From Symsagittifera roscoffensis (lineage: Eukaryota; Xenacoelomorpha; Acoela; Convolutidae): a stretch of DNA of 45,146 nucleotides. The position numbers and the translations under genes were made by a program. The DNA is taken from assembly GCF_963678635.1 (NCBI RefSeq), contig NW_026970925.1, positions 1 through 45,146 of the forward strand, written 5' to 3'. Below the pieces are notes generated by a model. The model was given only the letters and a program-made list of their open reading frames with translations. It had not been told where the DNA came from and made no database searches. This document shows positions 35,502 to 45,146 of the stretch, piece by piece (the first letter of the stretch is position 1; each line of letters opens with the position of its first letter).

Positions 35502-36923
35502 ATGTCAGAAATTGCCGGTCCAATATCAGAACTTCCTGGGGTTTCAATTGATCGCTTCAATGGTGAGAACCTGAAATCTAGTTCATTTTCTTTCGCACTG
35601 TCATACAGATCACATGGTGGGCCTTAATGAGCCTGAGCTCTTCGAAAGGTTAAACCACTAGTACTTGAAAATTTATTGTCATAAAATTTCGGCTGCTTTG
35701 TTGATTGCATTGCCGCTTTATGTTAATTTAACTCCATTTAAAAAACCTCAGGATTCAGATAATGAGAGAACATTGAATGTTTCATTGGAAGGGGGAAAGA
35801 CTCATACCCTAACTCTCACTCTTATTCCTGCAGGTCACTGTCCAGGTTCAGTAATATTCTTACTAGTTTCCAAAGATTCCTTTTTTTTGGCGATTTCAGA
35901 TTGCAAGTTGGTCATACGAAGCGAATCAGTCATCTTTTCGACAATTTACAAGAAGCTGCTGTTCATAATTTTGATAATATTTACATCGACACAACGTTTT
36001 GCAAAACTGATTCCAATTTCATACCTTGTAGGAAGAGCTGTCTTTCAGCCAATTTTCAAGCCGTGTCCGCATGGCTCTGTTCATTTCAAAATAATGTGGT
36101 CCATTTTTGTAACAAAACTCGCTACGGATTTGAGTTTTTGATGAAAGAGCAAGAGCACTTAGATTAGATTCATCCCTTATGTCAGCATCAACTGTACAAA
36201 TTTGTTCCGTCAGTTCAAAATTGGCTCATCTTAGATGGCGAAAGTACCAAATCTCATTTCTGCAAGCCGTCGGCAGCGTCTGCGAACTTAAAACTGCCTT
36301 GCAAGGCGGGCATCCCAAGTCCAGAAGTGCTTACAATTTCCAACTGCAACGTTCCTCACTAAAAACGAGATAATGCCTGGGAGATTGGTTAAAGCAGTGT
36401 CTGAGCAAAACATTCGGTGTTGTTATTCTTCGTACTCTTCAGCTGACGAAATTATTGATTTTCTTTCGAGTCTGCAGTTCGAAAGTATTATATCTTCGTT
36501 TGTCCGGATAAAGATACTCCACTTGACTCTGTGAAAGCTTTTATTTTGAATACGCTCAAACATCAGAATCCAAACACATCAAACGATTCGAGTACAAGGC
36601 TGTGGAAAGAGAAAATCAAACTCAATGGGAGAGGTAAACGCAAACTTTATCTGGAGAAAATTTCAACAAACACACCAGAGTACGAATACCATAGTGAGCC
36701 CTTAAGACAACAAAGACGCTTTATCGAAGGTGGAGTTTTCGAGAGAAAGGATTCAAAAACAGCAAAAACAGCCGAGGAGACAAATATTTCAGCAAAAACA
36801 CCAGACTATGAATACCAGAGTGAGCCATTGAGACAACACAGACGTTTTGTCAAAAGTAGAGATTTCGAGGAAAAGGAATCAGAAAGAACAAAAAAATTGA
36901 TCCAATTGCTCAACAATATTTAA
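35502..36923 (+). pseudogene. DCLRE1C: Artemis (DCLRE1C-like) nuclease pseudogene, copy 1
   Basis: Artemis is an SNM1-family metallo-beta-lactamase/beta-CASP nuclease of DNA end joining and V(D)J recombination. The copy starts MSEIAGPISELPGVSIDRFN (ATG 35502). After a one-base shift near 35590 it has FLSHCHTDHM (HxHxDH at 35596-35613). IPAGHCPGS (His at 35836) carries the AGHCPGS form typical of Artemis rather than SNM1A/B. After another shift, GDFRL (35889) and YIDTTFC (Asp 35988) follow; then CCYSSYSSADEIIDFL in a fourth frame and VCPDKDTPLDSVKAF in a fifth, ending at TAA 36921. TAG codons at 35659 and 36165 also interrupt it. The beta-CASP motif C His appears as Tyr (36433). No introns are seen across the domain, which suggests a retrocopy. 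The tail holds two copies of YEYxSEPLRQxRRF. Confidence 0.75.
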
Positions 36924-37117
36924 AAACAATATTTTACTTCTCATATTGTATTTTTTAGGTACCGCTTGTATAAGTTTTTCCTTTCAGTTTTAATTAAACG
37001 ATGATTTTATATCCAGTTTTGAGAGGACATTTCAGTTCAGCTTTCAAAAAATACAATCGAGCCGTCCTTTATCTGGTATCAAATGCTGATGAGTGCGATG
37101 ATAATTTCTGAACCAAC
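36924..37117. other. 3' flank of Artemis copy 1 up to the duplication breakpoint
   Basis: Non-coding, with 'gatgctgatgagtgcgatgata', an outlying unit of the minisatellite seen after copy 2. Identity with copy 2 ends at ...ctgaaccaac (37117). Array-type intron sequence (agtttcaaaagctc) starts at 37118. Confidence 0.6.
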
Positions 37118-38847
37118 AGTTTCAAAAGCTCAAACCTCAAATATATTACTAAAACAATTTATGACCAGTTTATTAGAAAGCTGTTTTATTAGTGCAAAAC
37201 AATCGCCCTCATTATTTTGGTGCTAGGCAAATGCCGTCACAAAGCCCGTAACAAAGCCAGTCATCAGAGTTCAATCAGAGTTCAACCGTTTTCTACAGTT
37301 AGAATATCAGTAAGTTTCAAAAACTCAAATCTCAAATATATTACAAAAACAATTTATGACCAGTTTATTGTAAAACTGTTGTTTAAGTGCAAAAAAATTG
37401 CTCTCAGTATTTTGATGCTAAGCAAATGCCGTCACAAAGCCAGTCACAAAGCCGGTCATCAGAGTTCAATCAGAGTTCAACCGTTTTCAACAGTCAGGTT
37501 ATCAGTAAACTTCAAAAGCTCAAATTAAAATATATTACTAAAATAATTTATGATCAGTTTATTAGACAACTGTTCTTTTAGTGCAAAACAATCGCCATCA
37601 GTATTTTGGTGCTAAGTAAATGCCGGCACAAAGCCAGTCAAAAAGCTAGTGATCAGAATTCAATCAGAGTTCAACCGTTTTCCACAGTCAGATTATCAGT
37701 AAGGTTTCAAAAACTCAAACCTCAAATATTTTACAAAAACACTTTATGACCAGTTTATTGGAAAACTTTGTTTTGTGCAAAACAATCGCCCTCAGTATTT
37801 TGGTGCTAACTAAATGCCGGCACAAAGCCAGTCACAAAGCCAGTGATCAGAATTCAATCAGAGTTCAACTGTTTTCTACAATCATATTATCAGTAAGTTT
37901 CAAAAGCTCAAATCTCAAATATTTTACTAAAACAATTTATGACCATTTTTTTAGAAATTTTTTTTAGTGAAAAAGAATCGCCCTCAGTATTTTGGTGCTG
38001 AGCCAATGCCGTCACAAAGCCAGTCACAATGCCAGTCACAAAGCCAGTCACAAAGCCAGTCATCATAATTCAATCAGAGTTCAACCGTTTTCCACAGTCA
38101 GATTATCAGTAAGTTTCAAAAATTCAAATTTCAAATTTATTACTACAACAATTTATGACCATTTTGTTAGAAAACTGTTTTTTTTTGTGCAAAACTATCG
38201 CCCTCAGTATTTTGGTGCTAAGCAAATGCCGTCACAAAGCTATTCACAAAGTCGGTCGTCAGAAATTAGTCAGTGTTCAACATTTTTCCACAGTCAGATT
38301 ATCAGTAAGTTTCAAAAGCTCAAATCTCAAATTTATTACTACAACAATTTATGACCAGTTTATTAGAAAACGGTTTTTTAGTGCAAAACTATCGCCCTCA
38401 GTATCTTGGTGCTAAGCAAATGCCGTCACGAAGCCAGTCACAAAGCCAGTCGTCAGAATTTAGTCAGTGTTCAACATTTTTCCACAGTCAGATTATCAGT
38501 AAGTTTCAAAAGCTCAAATCTCAAATATATTACTAAAACAATTTATGACCAGTTTATTAGAAAGCTGTTTTTTTAGTTCAAAACAATCGCCCTCATTATT
38601 TTGGTGCTAAGCAAATGCCGTCACAAAGCCAGTCATCAGAGTTCAACCGCTTTCCACAGTCAGATTATCAGTAAGTTACAAAATTTCAAATCTCAAATTT
38701 ATTAGTACAACAATTTATGACCAGTTTATTAGAAAACTGTTTTTTTTAGTGCAAAACTATCGCCCTCAGTATCTTGGTGCTAAGCAAATGCCGTCACGAA
38801 GCCAGTCACAAAGCCAGTCGTCAGAATTTAGTCAGTGTTCAACATTT

Positions 38848-40409
38848 TTCCACAGTCAGATTATCAGTAAGTTTCAAAAGCTCAAATCTCAAATATATTA
38901 CTAAAACAATTTATGACCAGTTTATTAGAAAGCTGTTTTTTTTAAGTGCAAAACAATCGCCCTCATTATTTTGGTGCTAAGCAAATGCCGTCACAAAGCC
39001 CGTCACAAAGCCAGTCATCCGAGTTCAATCAGAGTTCAACCGCTTTCCACAGTTAGAATATCAGTAAGTTTCAAAAACTCAAATCTCAAATATATTACAA
39101 AAACAATTTATGACCAGTTTATTGTAAAACTGTTGTTGAAGTGCAAAAAAATTGCCCTCAGTATTTTGATGCTAAGCAAATGCCGTCACAAAGCCAGTCA
39201 CAAAGCCAGTCATCAGAATTCAATCAGAGTTCAATCGTTTTCACCAGTCAGATTATCAGTAAATTTCAAAAGCTCAAATTAAAATATATTACTGAAATAA
39301 TTTTTGATCAGTTTATTAGACAACTGTTCTTTTAGTGCAAAACAATCGCCCTCAGTTTTTTGGTGCTCAGTAAATGCCGGCAAAAAGCCAGTCACAAAGC
39401 TAGTGATCAGAATTCAATCATAGTTCAACCGTTTTCTACAGTGAGATTATCAGTAAGTTTCAAAAGCTCAAATCTCAAATATATTACTGATACAATTCAT
39501 GTCCAGTTTATTGGAAAACTTTGTTTTGTGCAAAACAATCGCCTTCAGTATTTTGGTGCTAAGCAAATGCCGTCACAAAGCCCGTCACAAAGCCAGTCAT
39601 CAGAGTTCAATCAGACTTCAACCGTTTTCCACAGTCAGATTATCAGTAAGTTTCAAAAGCTCAAAGCTCAAATATATTACAAAAACAATTTATGACCAGT
39701 TTATTGTAAAACTGTTGTTTAAGTTCCAAAAAATCGCCCTCAGTATTTTGATGCTAAGCAAATGCCGTCACAAAGCCAGTCACAAAGCCAGTCATCAGAA
39801 TTCAATCCAAGTTCAACAGTTTTCAACAGTCAGATTATCAGTAAATTTCAAAAGCTCAAATTAAAATATATTACTAAAATAAATTATGATCAGTTTATTA
39901 GACAACTGTTCTTTTAGTGCAAAACAATCGCCCTCAGTATTTTGGTGCTAAGTAAATGCCGTCACAAAGCCAGTCACAAAGCCAGTGATCAGAATTCAAT
40001 CAGAGTTCAACCGTTTTCCAGAGTCAGATTATCAGAAAGTTTCAAAAGCTCAAATCTCAAATATATTACAAAAACAATTTATGACCAGTTTACTGTAAAA
40101 CTGTTGTTTAAGTGCAAAACAATCGCCCTCAGTATTTTGGTGCTAAGAAAATGCCGTCACAAAGCCCGTCACAAAGCCAGTCATCAGAGTTCAATCAGAG
40201 TTCAACCGTTTTCCACAGTCAGATTATCAGTAAGTTTCAAAAGCTCAAATCTCAAATATATATTACAAAAACAATTTATGACCAGTTTATTGTAAAACTG
40301 TTGTTTAAGTGCAAAACAATCGCCCTCAGTATTTTGGTGCTAAGCAAATGCCGTCACAAAGCCAGTCATCAGAATTCAATCAGAGTTCAACCGTTTTCCA
40401 CAGTCAGAT
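38848..40409. repeat. 1.56-kb block, first copy (offset 1934 bp)
   Basis: All unit variants in 38848-40409 recur in the same order at 40782-42343. Start and end were placed where flanking unit variants stop agreeing. I noticed no substitutions between the copies in the parts compared, so the event is very recent or an assembly duplication. Confidence 0.75.
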
Positions 40410-40781
40410 TATCAGTAAGTTTCAAAAGCTCAAATCTCCAATATATTTCTGAAACAATTCATGACCAGTTTAATAGAAAACTTTGTTTTGTGCAACAAAA
40501 TTGTTCTCAGTATTTTGGTGCTAAGCAAATGCCGTCACGAAGCCAGTCACAAAGCCAGTCGTCAGAATTTAGTCAGTGTTCAACCGTTTTCCACAGTCAG
40601 ATTATCAGTAAGTTTCAAAAGCTCAAATCTCCAATATATTTCTGAAACAATTCATGACCAGTTTAATAGAAAACTTTGTTTTGTGCAACAAAATTGTTCT
40701 CAGTATTTTGGTGCTAAGAAAATGCCGTCACAAAGCCCGTCACAAAGCCAGTCATCAGAGTTCAATCAGAGTTCAACCGTT

Positions 40782-42343
40782 TTCCACAGTCAGATTATCA
40801 GTAAGTTTCAAAAGCTCAAATCTCAAATATATTACTAAAACAATTTATGACCAGTTTATTAGAAAGCTGTTTTTTTTAAGTGCAAAACAATCGCCCTCAT
40901 TATTTTGGTGCTAAGCAAATGCCGTCACAAAGCCCGTCACAAAGCCAGTCATCCGAGTTCAATCAGAGTTCAACCGCTTTCCACAGTTAGAATATCAGTA
41001 AGTTTCAAAAACTCAAATCTCAAATATATTACAAAAACAATTTATGACCAGTTTATTGTAAAACTGTTGTTGAAGTGCAAAAAAATTGCCCTCAGTATTT
41101 TGATGCTAAGCAAATGCCGTCACAAAGCCAGTCACAAAGCCAGTCATCAGAATTCAATCAGAGTTCAATCGTTTTCACCAGTCAGATTATCAGTAAATTT
41201 CAAAAGCTCAAATTAAAATATATTACTGAAATAATTTTTGATCAGTTTATTAGACAACTGTTCTTTTAGTGCAAAACAATCGCCCTCAGTTTTTTGGTGC
41301 TCAGTAAATGCCGGCAAAAAGCCAGTCACAAAGCTAGTGATCAGAATTCAATCATAGTTCAACCGTTTTCTACAGTGAGATTATCAGTAAGTTTCAAAAG
41401 CTCAAATCTCAAATATATTACTGATACAATTCATGTCCAGTTTATTGGAAAACTTTGTTTTGTGCAAAACAATCGCCTTCAGTATTTTGGTGCTAAGCAA
41501 ATGCCGTCACAAAGCCCGTCACAAAGCCAGTCATCAGAGTTCAATCAGACTTCAACCGTTTTCCACAGTCAGATTATCAGTAAGTTTCAAAAGCTCAAAG
41601 CTCAAATATATTACAAAAACAATTTATGACCAGTTTATTGTAAAACTGTTGTTTAAGTTCCAAAAAATCGCCCTCAGTATTTTGATGCTAAGCAAATGCC
41701 GTCACAAAGCCAGTCACAAAGCCAGTCATCAGAATTCAATCCAAGTTCAACAGTTTTCAACAGTCAGATTATCAGTAAATTTCAAAAGCTCAAATTAAAA
41801 TATATTACTAAAATAAATTATGATCAGTTTATTAGACAACTGTTCTTTTAGTGCAAAACAATCGCCCTCAGTATTTTGGTGCTAAGTAAATGCCGTCACA
41901 AAGCCAGTCACAAAGCCAGTGATCAGAATTCAATCAGAGTTCAACCGTTTTCCAGAGTCAGATTATCAGAAAGTTTCAAAAGCTCAAATCTCAAATATAT
42001 TACAAAAACAATTTATGACCAGTTTACTGTAAAACTGTTGTTTAAGTGCAAAACAATCGCCCTCAGTATTTTGGTGCTAAGAAAATGCCGTCACAAAGCC
42101 CGTCACAAAGCCAGTCATCAGAGTTCAATCAGAGTTCAACCGTTTTCCACAGTCAGATTATCAGTAAGTTTCAAAAGCTCAAATCTCAAATATATATTAC
42201 AAAAACAATTTATGACCAGTTTATTGTAAAACTGTTGTTTAAGTGCAAAACAATCGCCCTCAGTATTTTGGTGCTAAGCAAATGCCGTCACAAAGCCAGT
42301 CATCAGAATTCAATCAGAGTTCAACCGTTTTCCACAGTCAGAT
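40782..42343. repeat. 1.56-kb block, second copy
   Basis: Second copy of the block at 38848-40409, including the tatatattac insertion in one intron (about 40258 and 42192) and the shared gctcagtaaatgccggcaaa variant. Confidence 0.75.
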
Positions 42344-42501
42344 GATCAGTAAATTTCAAAAGCTCAAATTAAAAAATATTACTAAAATAATTTTGATCAG
42401 TTTATTAGAAAACTGTTTTTTTTTAGTGCAAAACAATCGCTCTCAGTAATTTGGTGCTAAGCAAATGCCATCACAAAGCCAGTCACAAAGCCAGTCGTCA
42501 G

Positions 42502-44664
42502 CCAAATTCCGTGTCACAGTATGCCTCACAGTTTGCCAAGCTTATTGCAGAATGCCTCACAGTTTTGGACGCCTCATCATATCATTTGCTGGTCACATAG
42601 TGCAATATTAGCCCACTTATCAGTAAATCCTATTATAAAACTTTAGTAAGTTAGTCTTTTGAGCCAAAACTGTTTTCCAAGATTGTGCTTCCTATTGTGC
42701 TTCCTGATGTGAAATCTTCTATATTGGTGCGCATATCTATTAAAGTGTTTAGTTTTTGTAGTTAGTGGAAATAAAAATCCTAAATATTTCTTTTTGATTT
42801 CAGAAAATTGGCTCTACTGAAGCTAATTGTAATTGTTTTTGGGATCCATTCGTGTAATCTTATTCATGCGACCAAATGATAAAAGTTTTGGCTCTATAAA
42901 TTTAACCAAGGATAGATGCTTACACTCAAAACGGGCTCATGACGATCGAAATGTGGTGGTCTTCTCCTTTCTTAAAAACTATGGAAATGTATCGTCAATC
43001 CTCATTTTATTAACTCATTGTTGATACCTCCTTTTCTCTTCAATAATTATGTCAGAAATTGCCGGTCCAATATCAGAACTTCCTGGGGTTTCAATTGATC
43101 GCTTCAATGGTGAGAACCTGAAATCTAGTTCATTTTCTTTCGCACTGTCATACAGATCACATGGTGGGCCTTAATCAGCCTGAGCTCTTCGAAAGGTTAA
43201 ACCACTATTACTTGAAAATTTATTGTCATAAAGTTTCGGCTGCTTTGTTGATTGCATTGCCGCTTTATGTTAATTTAACTCCATTTATAATACCTCAGGA
43301 TTCAGATAATGAGAGAACATTGAATATTTCATTGGAAGGGGGAAAGACTCATACCCTAACTCTCACTCTTATTCCTGCAGGTCACTGTCCATGTTCAGTA
43401 ATATTCTTACTAGTTTCCAAAGATTCCTTTTTCTTGGCGATTTCAGATTGCAAGTTGGTCATACGAAGTGAATCAGTCATCTTTTCGACAATTTACAAGA
43501 AGCTGCTGTTCATAGTTTTGATAATATTTACATCGACACAACGTTTTGCAAAACAGATTCCAATTTCATACCATGTAGGAAGAGCTGTCTTTCAGCCAAC
43601 TTTCAAGCCGTTTCCGCATGGCTCTGTTCATTTCAAAATAATGTGGTCCATTTTTGTAACAAAACTCGCTACGGATTTGAGTTTTTGATGAAAGAGCAAG
43701 AGCACTTAGATTAGATTCATCCCTTATGTCAGCATCAACTGTACAAATTTGTTCCGTCAGTTCAAAATTGGCTCATCTTAGATGGCGAAAGTACCAAATC
43801 TCATTTCTGCAAGCCGTCGGCAGCGTCTGCGAACTTAAAACTGCCTTGCAAGGCGGGCATCCCAAGTCCAGAAGTGCTTACAATTTCCAACTGCAACGTT
43901 CCTCACTAAAAACGAGATAATGCCTGGGAGATTGGTTAAAGCAGTGTCTGAGCAAAACATTCGGTGTTGTTATTCTTCGTACTCTTCAGCTGACGAAATT
44001 ATTGATTTTCTTTCGAGTCTGCAGTTCGAAAGTATTATATCTTCGTTTGTCCGGATAAAGATACTCGACTTGACTCTGTGAAAGCTTTTATTTTGAATAC
44101 GCTCAAACATCAGAATCCAAACACATCAAACGATTCGAGTACAAGGCTGTGGAAAGAGAAAATTAAACTCAATGGGAGAGGTAAACGCAAACTTTATCTG
44201 GAGAAAATTTCAACAAACACACCAGAGTACGAATACCATAGTGAGCCCTTAAGACAACAAAGACGCTTTATCGAAGGTGGAGTTTTCGAGAGAAAGGATT
44301 CAAAAACAGCAAAAACAGCCGAGGAGACAAATATTTCAGCAAAAACACCAGACTATGAATACCAGAGTGAGCCATTGAGACAACACAGACGTTTTGTCAA
44401 AAGTAGAGATTTCGAGGAAAAGGAATCAGAAAGAACAAAAAAATTGATCCAATTGCTCAACAATATTTAAAAACAATATTTTACTTCTCATAATGTATTT
44501 TTTAGTTACCGCTTGTATAAGTTTTTCCTTTCAGTTTTAATTAAACTATGATTTTATATCCAGTTTTGAGAGGACATTTCAGTTCAGCTTTCAAAAAATA
44601 CAATCGAGCCGTCCTTTATCTGGTATCAAATGCTGATGAGTGCGATGATAATTTCTGAACCAAC
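42502..44664. repeat. Segmental duplication, second copy of 34956-37117
   Basis: Matches 34956-37117 at an offset of 7546-7547 bp with scattered substitutions and few indels; I judge identity at roughly 98-99 percent by eye. It includes the terminal array exon, an AATAAA (about 42770) and the Artemis copy. Left and right of it the context differs: array 2 on the left, a minisatellite on the right. Confidence 0.85.
43049..44470 (+). pseudogene. DCLRE1C: Artemis (DCLRE1C-like) nuclease pseudogene, copy 2
   Basis: Same structure as copy 1: start ATG 43049, HxHxDH at about 43143, GDFRL at 43436, last frame ending at the TAA at 44468. It shares all the frameshifts of copy 1 and the TAG after EHLD. 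It differs by having TAT (Tyr) where copy 1 has a TAG, so its second frame is open from SHCHTDHMVGL through the AGHCP motif to the next shift. It also has Cys in place of Gly after AGHCP. The motif C His is Tyr here too. It is slightly less broken than copy 1 but still cannot encode a standard enzyme without several frame changes. The last 130-codon tail frame appears identical in both copies. Confidence 0.75.
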
Positions 44665-44665
44665 T

Positions 44666-44910
44666 GAACCATCTCATCTCAAATACTGATGAGTGTGATG
44701 ATAGTTTTTGAACCATCTCATCTCAAATACTGATGAGCGACTAAGCTGCCATTTAAAACAGAACCATCTCATCTCAAATACTGATGATGATTTCTTAACC
44801 ATAACTGAACCATCTCATCTCAAATTCTGACGAGTGACTTAACTACCCCATTTCAAACATGAACTGCCATTTCAAACCCTGAACAGCCATTTCAAACCCA
44901 TTTCAAACCA
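44666..44910. repeat. Minisatellite with GAACCATCTCATCTCAAATA core
   Basis: Cores start at 44666, 44710, 44761 and 44807 and continue ctgatgag in most copies, with 16-23 bp of variable spacer. A second short repeat (gccatttcaaaccctgaac-like, at about 44835-44910) follows. The first part is ancestral to the tail of the Artemis segment. Confidence 0.75.
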
Positions 44911-45085
44911 AAACGAAAGATTTGACATTCGCATAGTTAACCAATGTATTAAGGTTGGTTTGTGGATTCAGCTGACAAATGGATAAGTCCTTTTGCTTTC
45001 AAATTGCGCGTTCCTACAGATAATAATTGAAGTATGCCACATCTAGTTTTTAATTGTTCATATGCAAGTTCAGTAATGAACAAAA

Positions 45086-45146
45086 ATGCGGAATCCATTT
45101 ACAATTTGCGGAATCCACTTAAAATTTACGGAATCCATTTACATTT
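45086..45146. repeat. Dispersed 'GGAATCC' repeat, truncated by window end
   Basis: Three ~20-bp units of the form (t)gcggaatccatttacaattt, the inverted form of the 20-bp minisatellite at 14671-14770, run off the right edge of the window. Confidence 0.7.

Larger units (their letters stand above)
37118..42501 (+). repeat. SQ-exon array 2: ~27 tandem units of ~194 bp
   Basis: Same unit structure and classes as array 1: GTAAGT donor, T-rich AG acceptor, SQ-frame exon, and the KASH-type alternative frame. It starts abruptly inside an intron block at 37118 and ends with the same terminal exon that closes array 1. A 1.56-kb block is repeated almost exactly inside it at an offset of 1934 bp. Units with TAA/TGA (about 39360, 39942) and with TAG (about 39050) are present, as are units without an AG acceptor. 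Confidence 0.9.

Noticed and set aside
18198-42501. CRISPR array
   Set aside because: The regular spacing comes from whole-unit tandem repetition; there are no unique spacers between short identical repeats, and the context is an animal genome.
18198-42501. KASH-domain (nuclear envelope) proteins, suggested by the KASHKASH text
   Set aside because: This is only the one-letter reading of a 12-bp repeat in another frame; there is no transmembrane segment or C-terminal PPPX-type KASH peptide.
44666-44860. Hammerhead ribozyme, because of repeated CTGATGAG
   Set aside because: The conserved GAAA partner and pairing stems are not found at the right distance in any copy.

Overview
The window looks like nuclear DNA of an animal, probably an invertebrate. 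It is AT-rich, has no bacterial-style gene packing, has short introns (about 70-160 bp, GT...AG, pyrimidine-rich 3' ends), and holds fragments of animal nuclear protein families: a JmjC domain, a RING finger and an Artemis/SNM1 nuclease. I cannot name the species.

Layout. 1-15.5 kb is gene-poor: a 1.09-kb element with 25-bp perfect inverted termini (535-1627), a dispersed 'GGAATCCGCAA' repeat family (1.8-2.4 kb, 14.06-14.8 kb and the right edge of the window), four hairpins, a 260-bp tandem duplication and two minisatellites. 15.5-18.0 kb is a gene-like island: an unrecognised minus-strand ORF, a three-exon JmjC (KDM2/PHF8-type) remnant with in-frame stops but matching splice phases, then a RING exon followed by a GC-rich acidic/RG-rich coding stretch. 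18.2-34.96 kb is the main event: roughly 86 tandem copies of a ~194-bp unit, each built like one exon (117 nt plus multiples of 12) and one ~78-bp intron. The best protein frame is Gln/Ser-rich (MPSQSQSQ...). The intron just before the array (17991-18062) resembles the array introns, so the array seems to have grown from an internal exon plus intron of the RING/RG gene.

34.96-37.12 kb is a non-repetitive segment carrying an intronless, frame-broken Artemis (DCLRE1C-like) copy. 37.12-42.50 kb is a second SQ array of about 27 units, and 42.50-44.66 kb is a second, almost identical Artemis segment. The two are a ~7.5-kb direct segmental duplication. They share the same frameshifts and the same loss of a catalytic histidine, so the copy was already broken, at least as a standard Artemis, before it duplicated. 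The right end has further minisatellites.

Working together: no intact conventional gene can be shown. The most interesting object is the exon-structured satellite with nested higher-order repeats: some unit classes keep splice sites and an open frame, others carry stops or have lost the acceptor. Whether it makes a long SQ-rich protein, a noncoding transcript or nothing cannot be decided from sequence alone.
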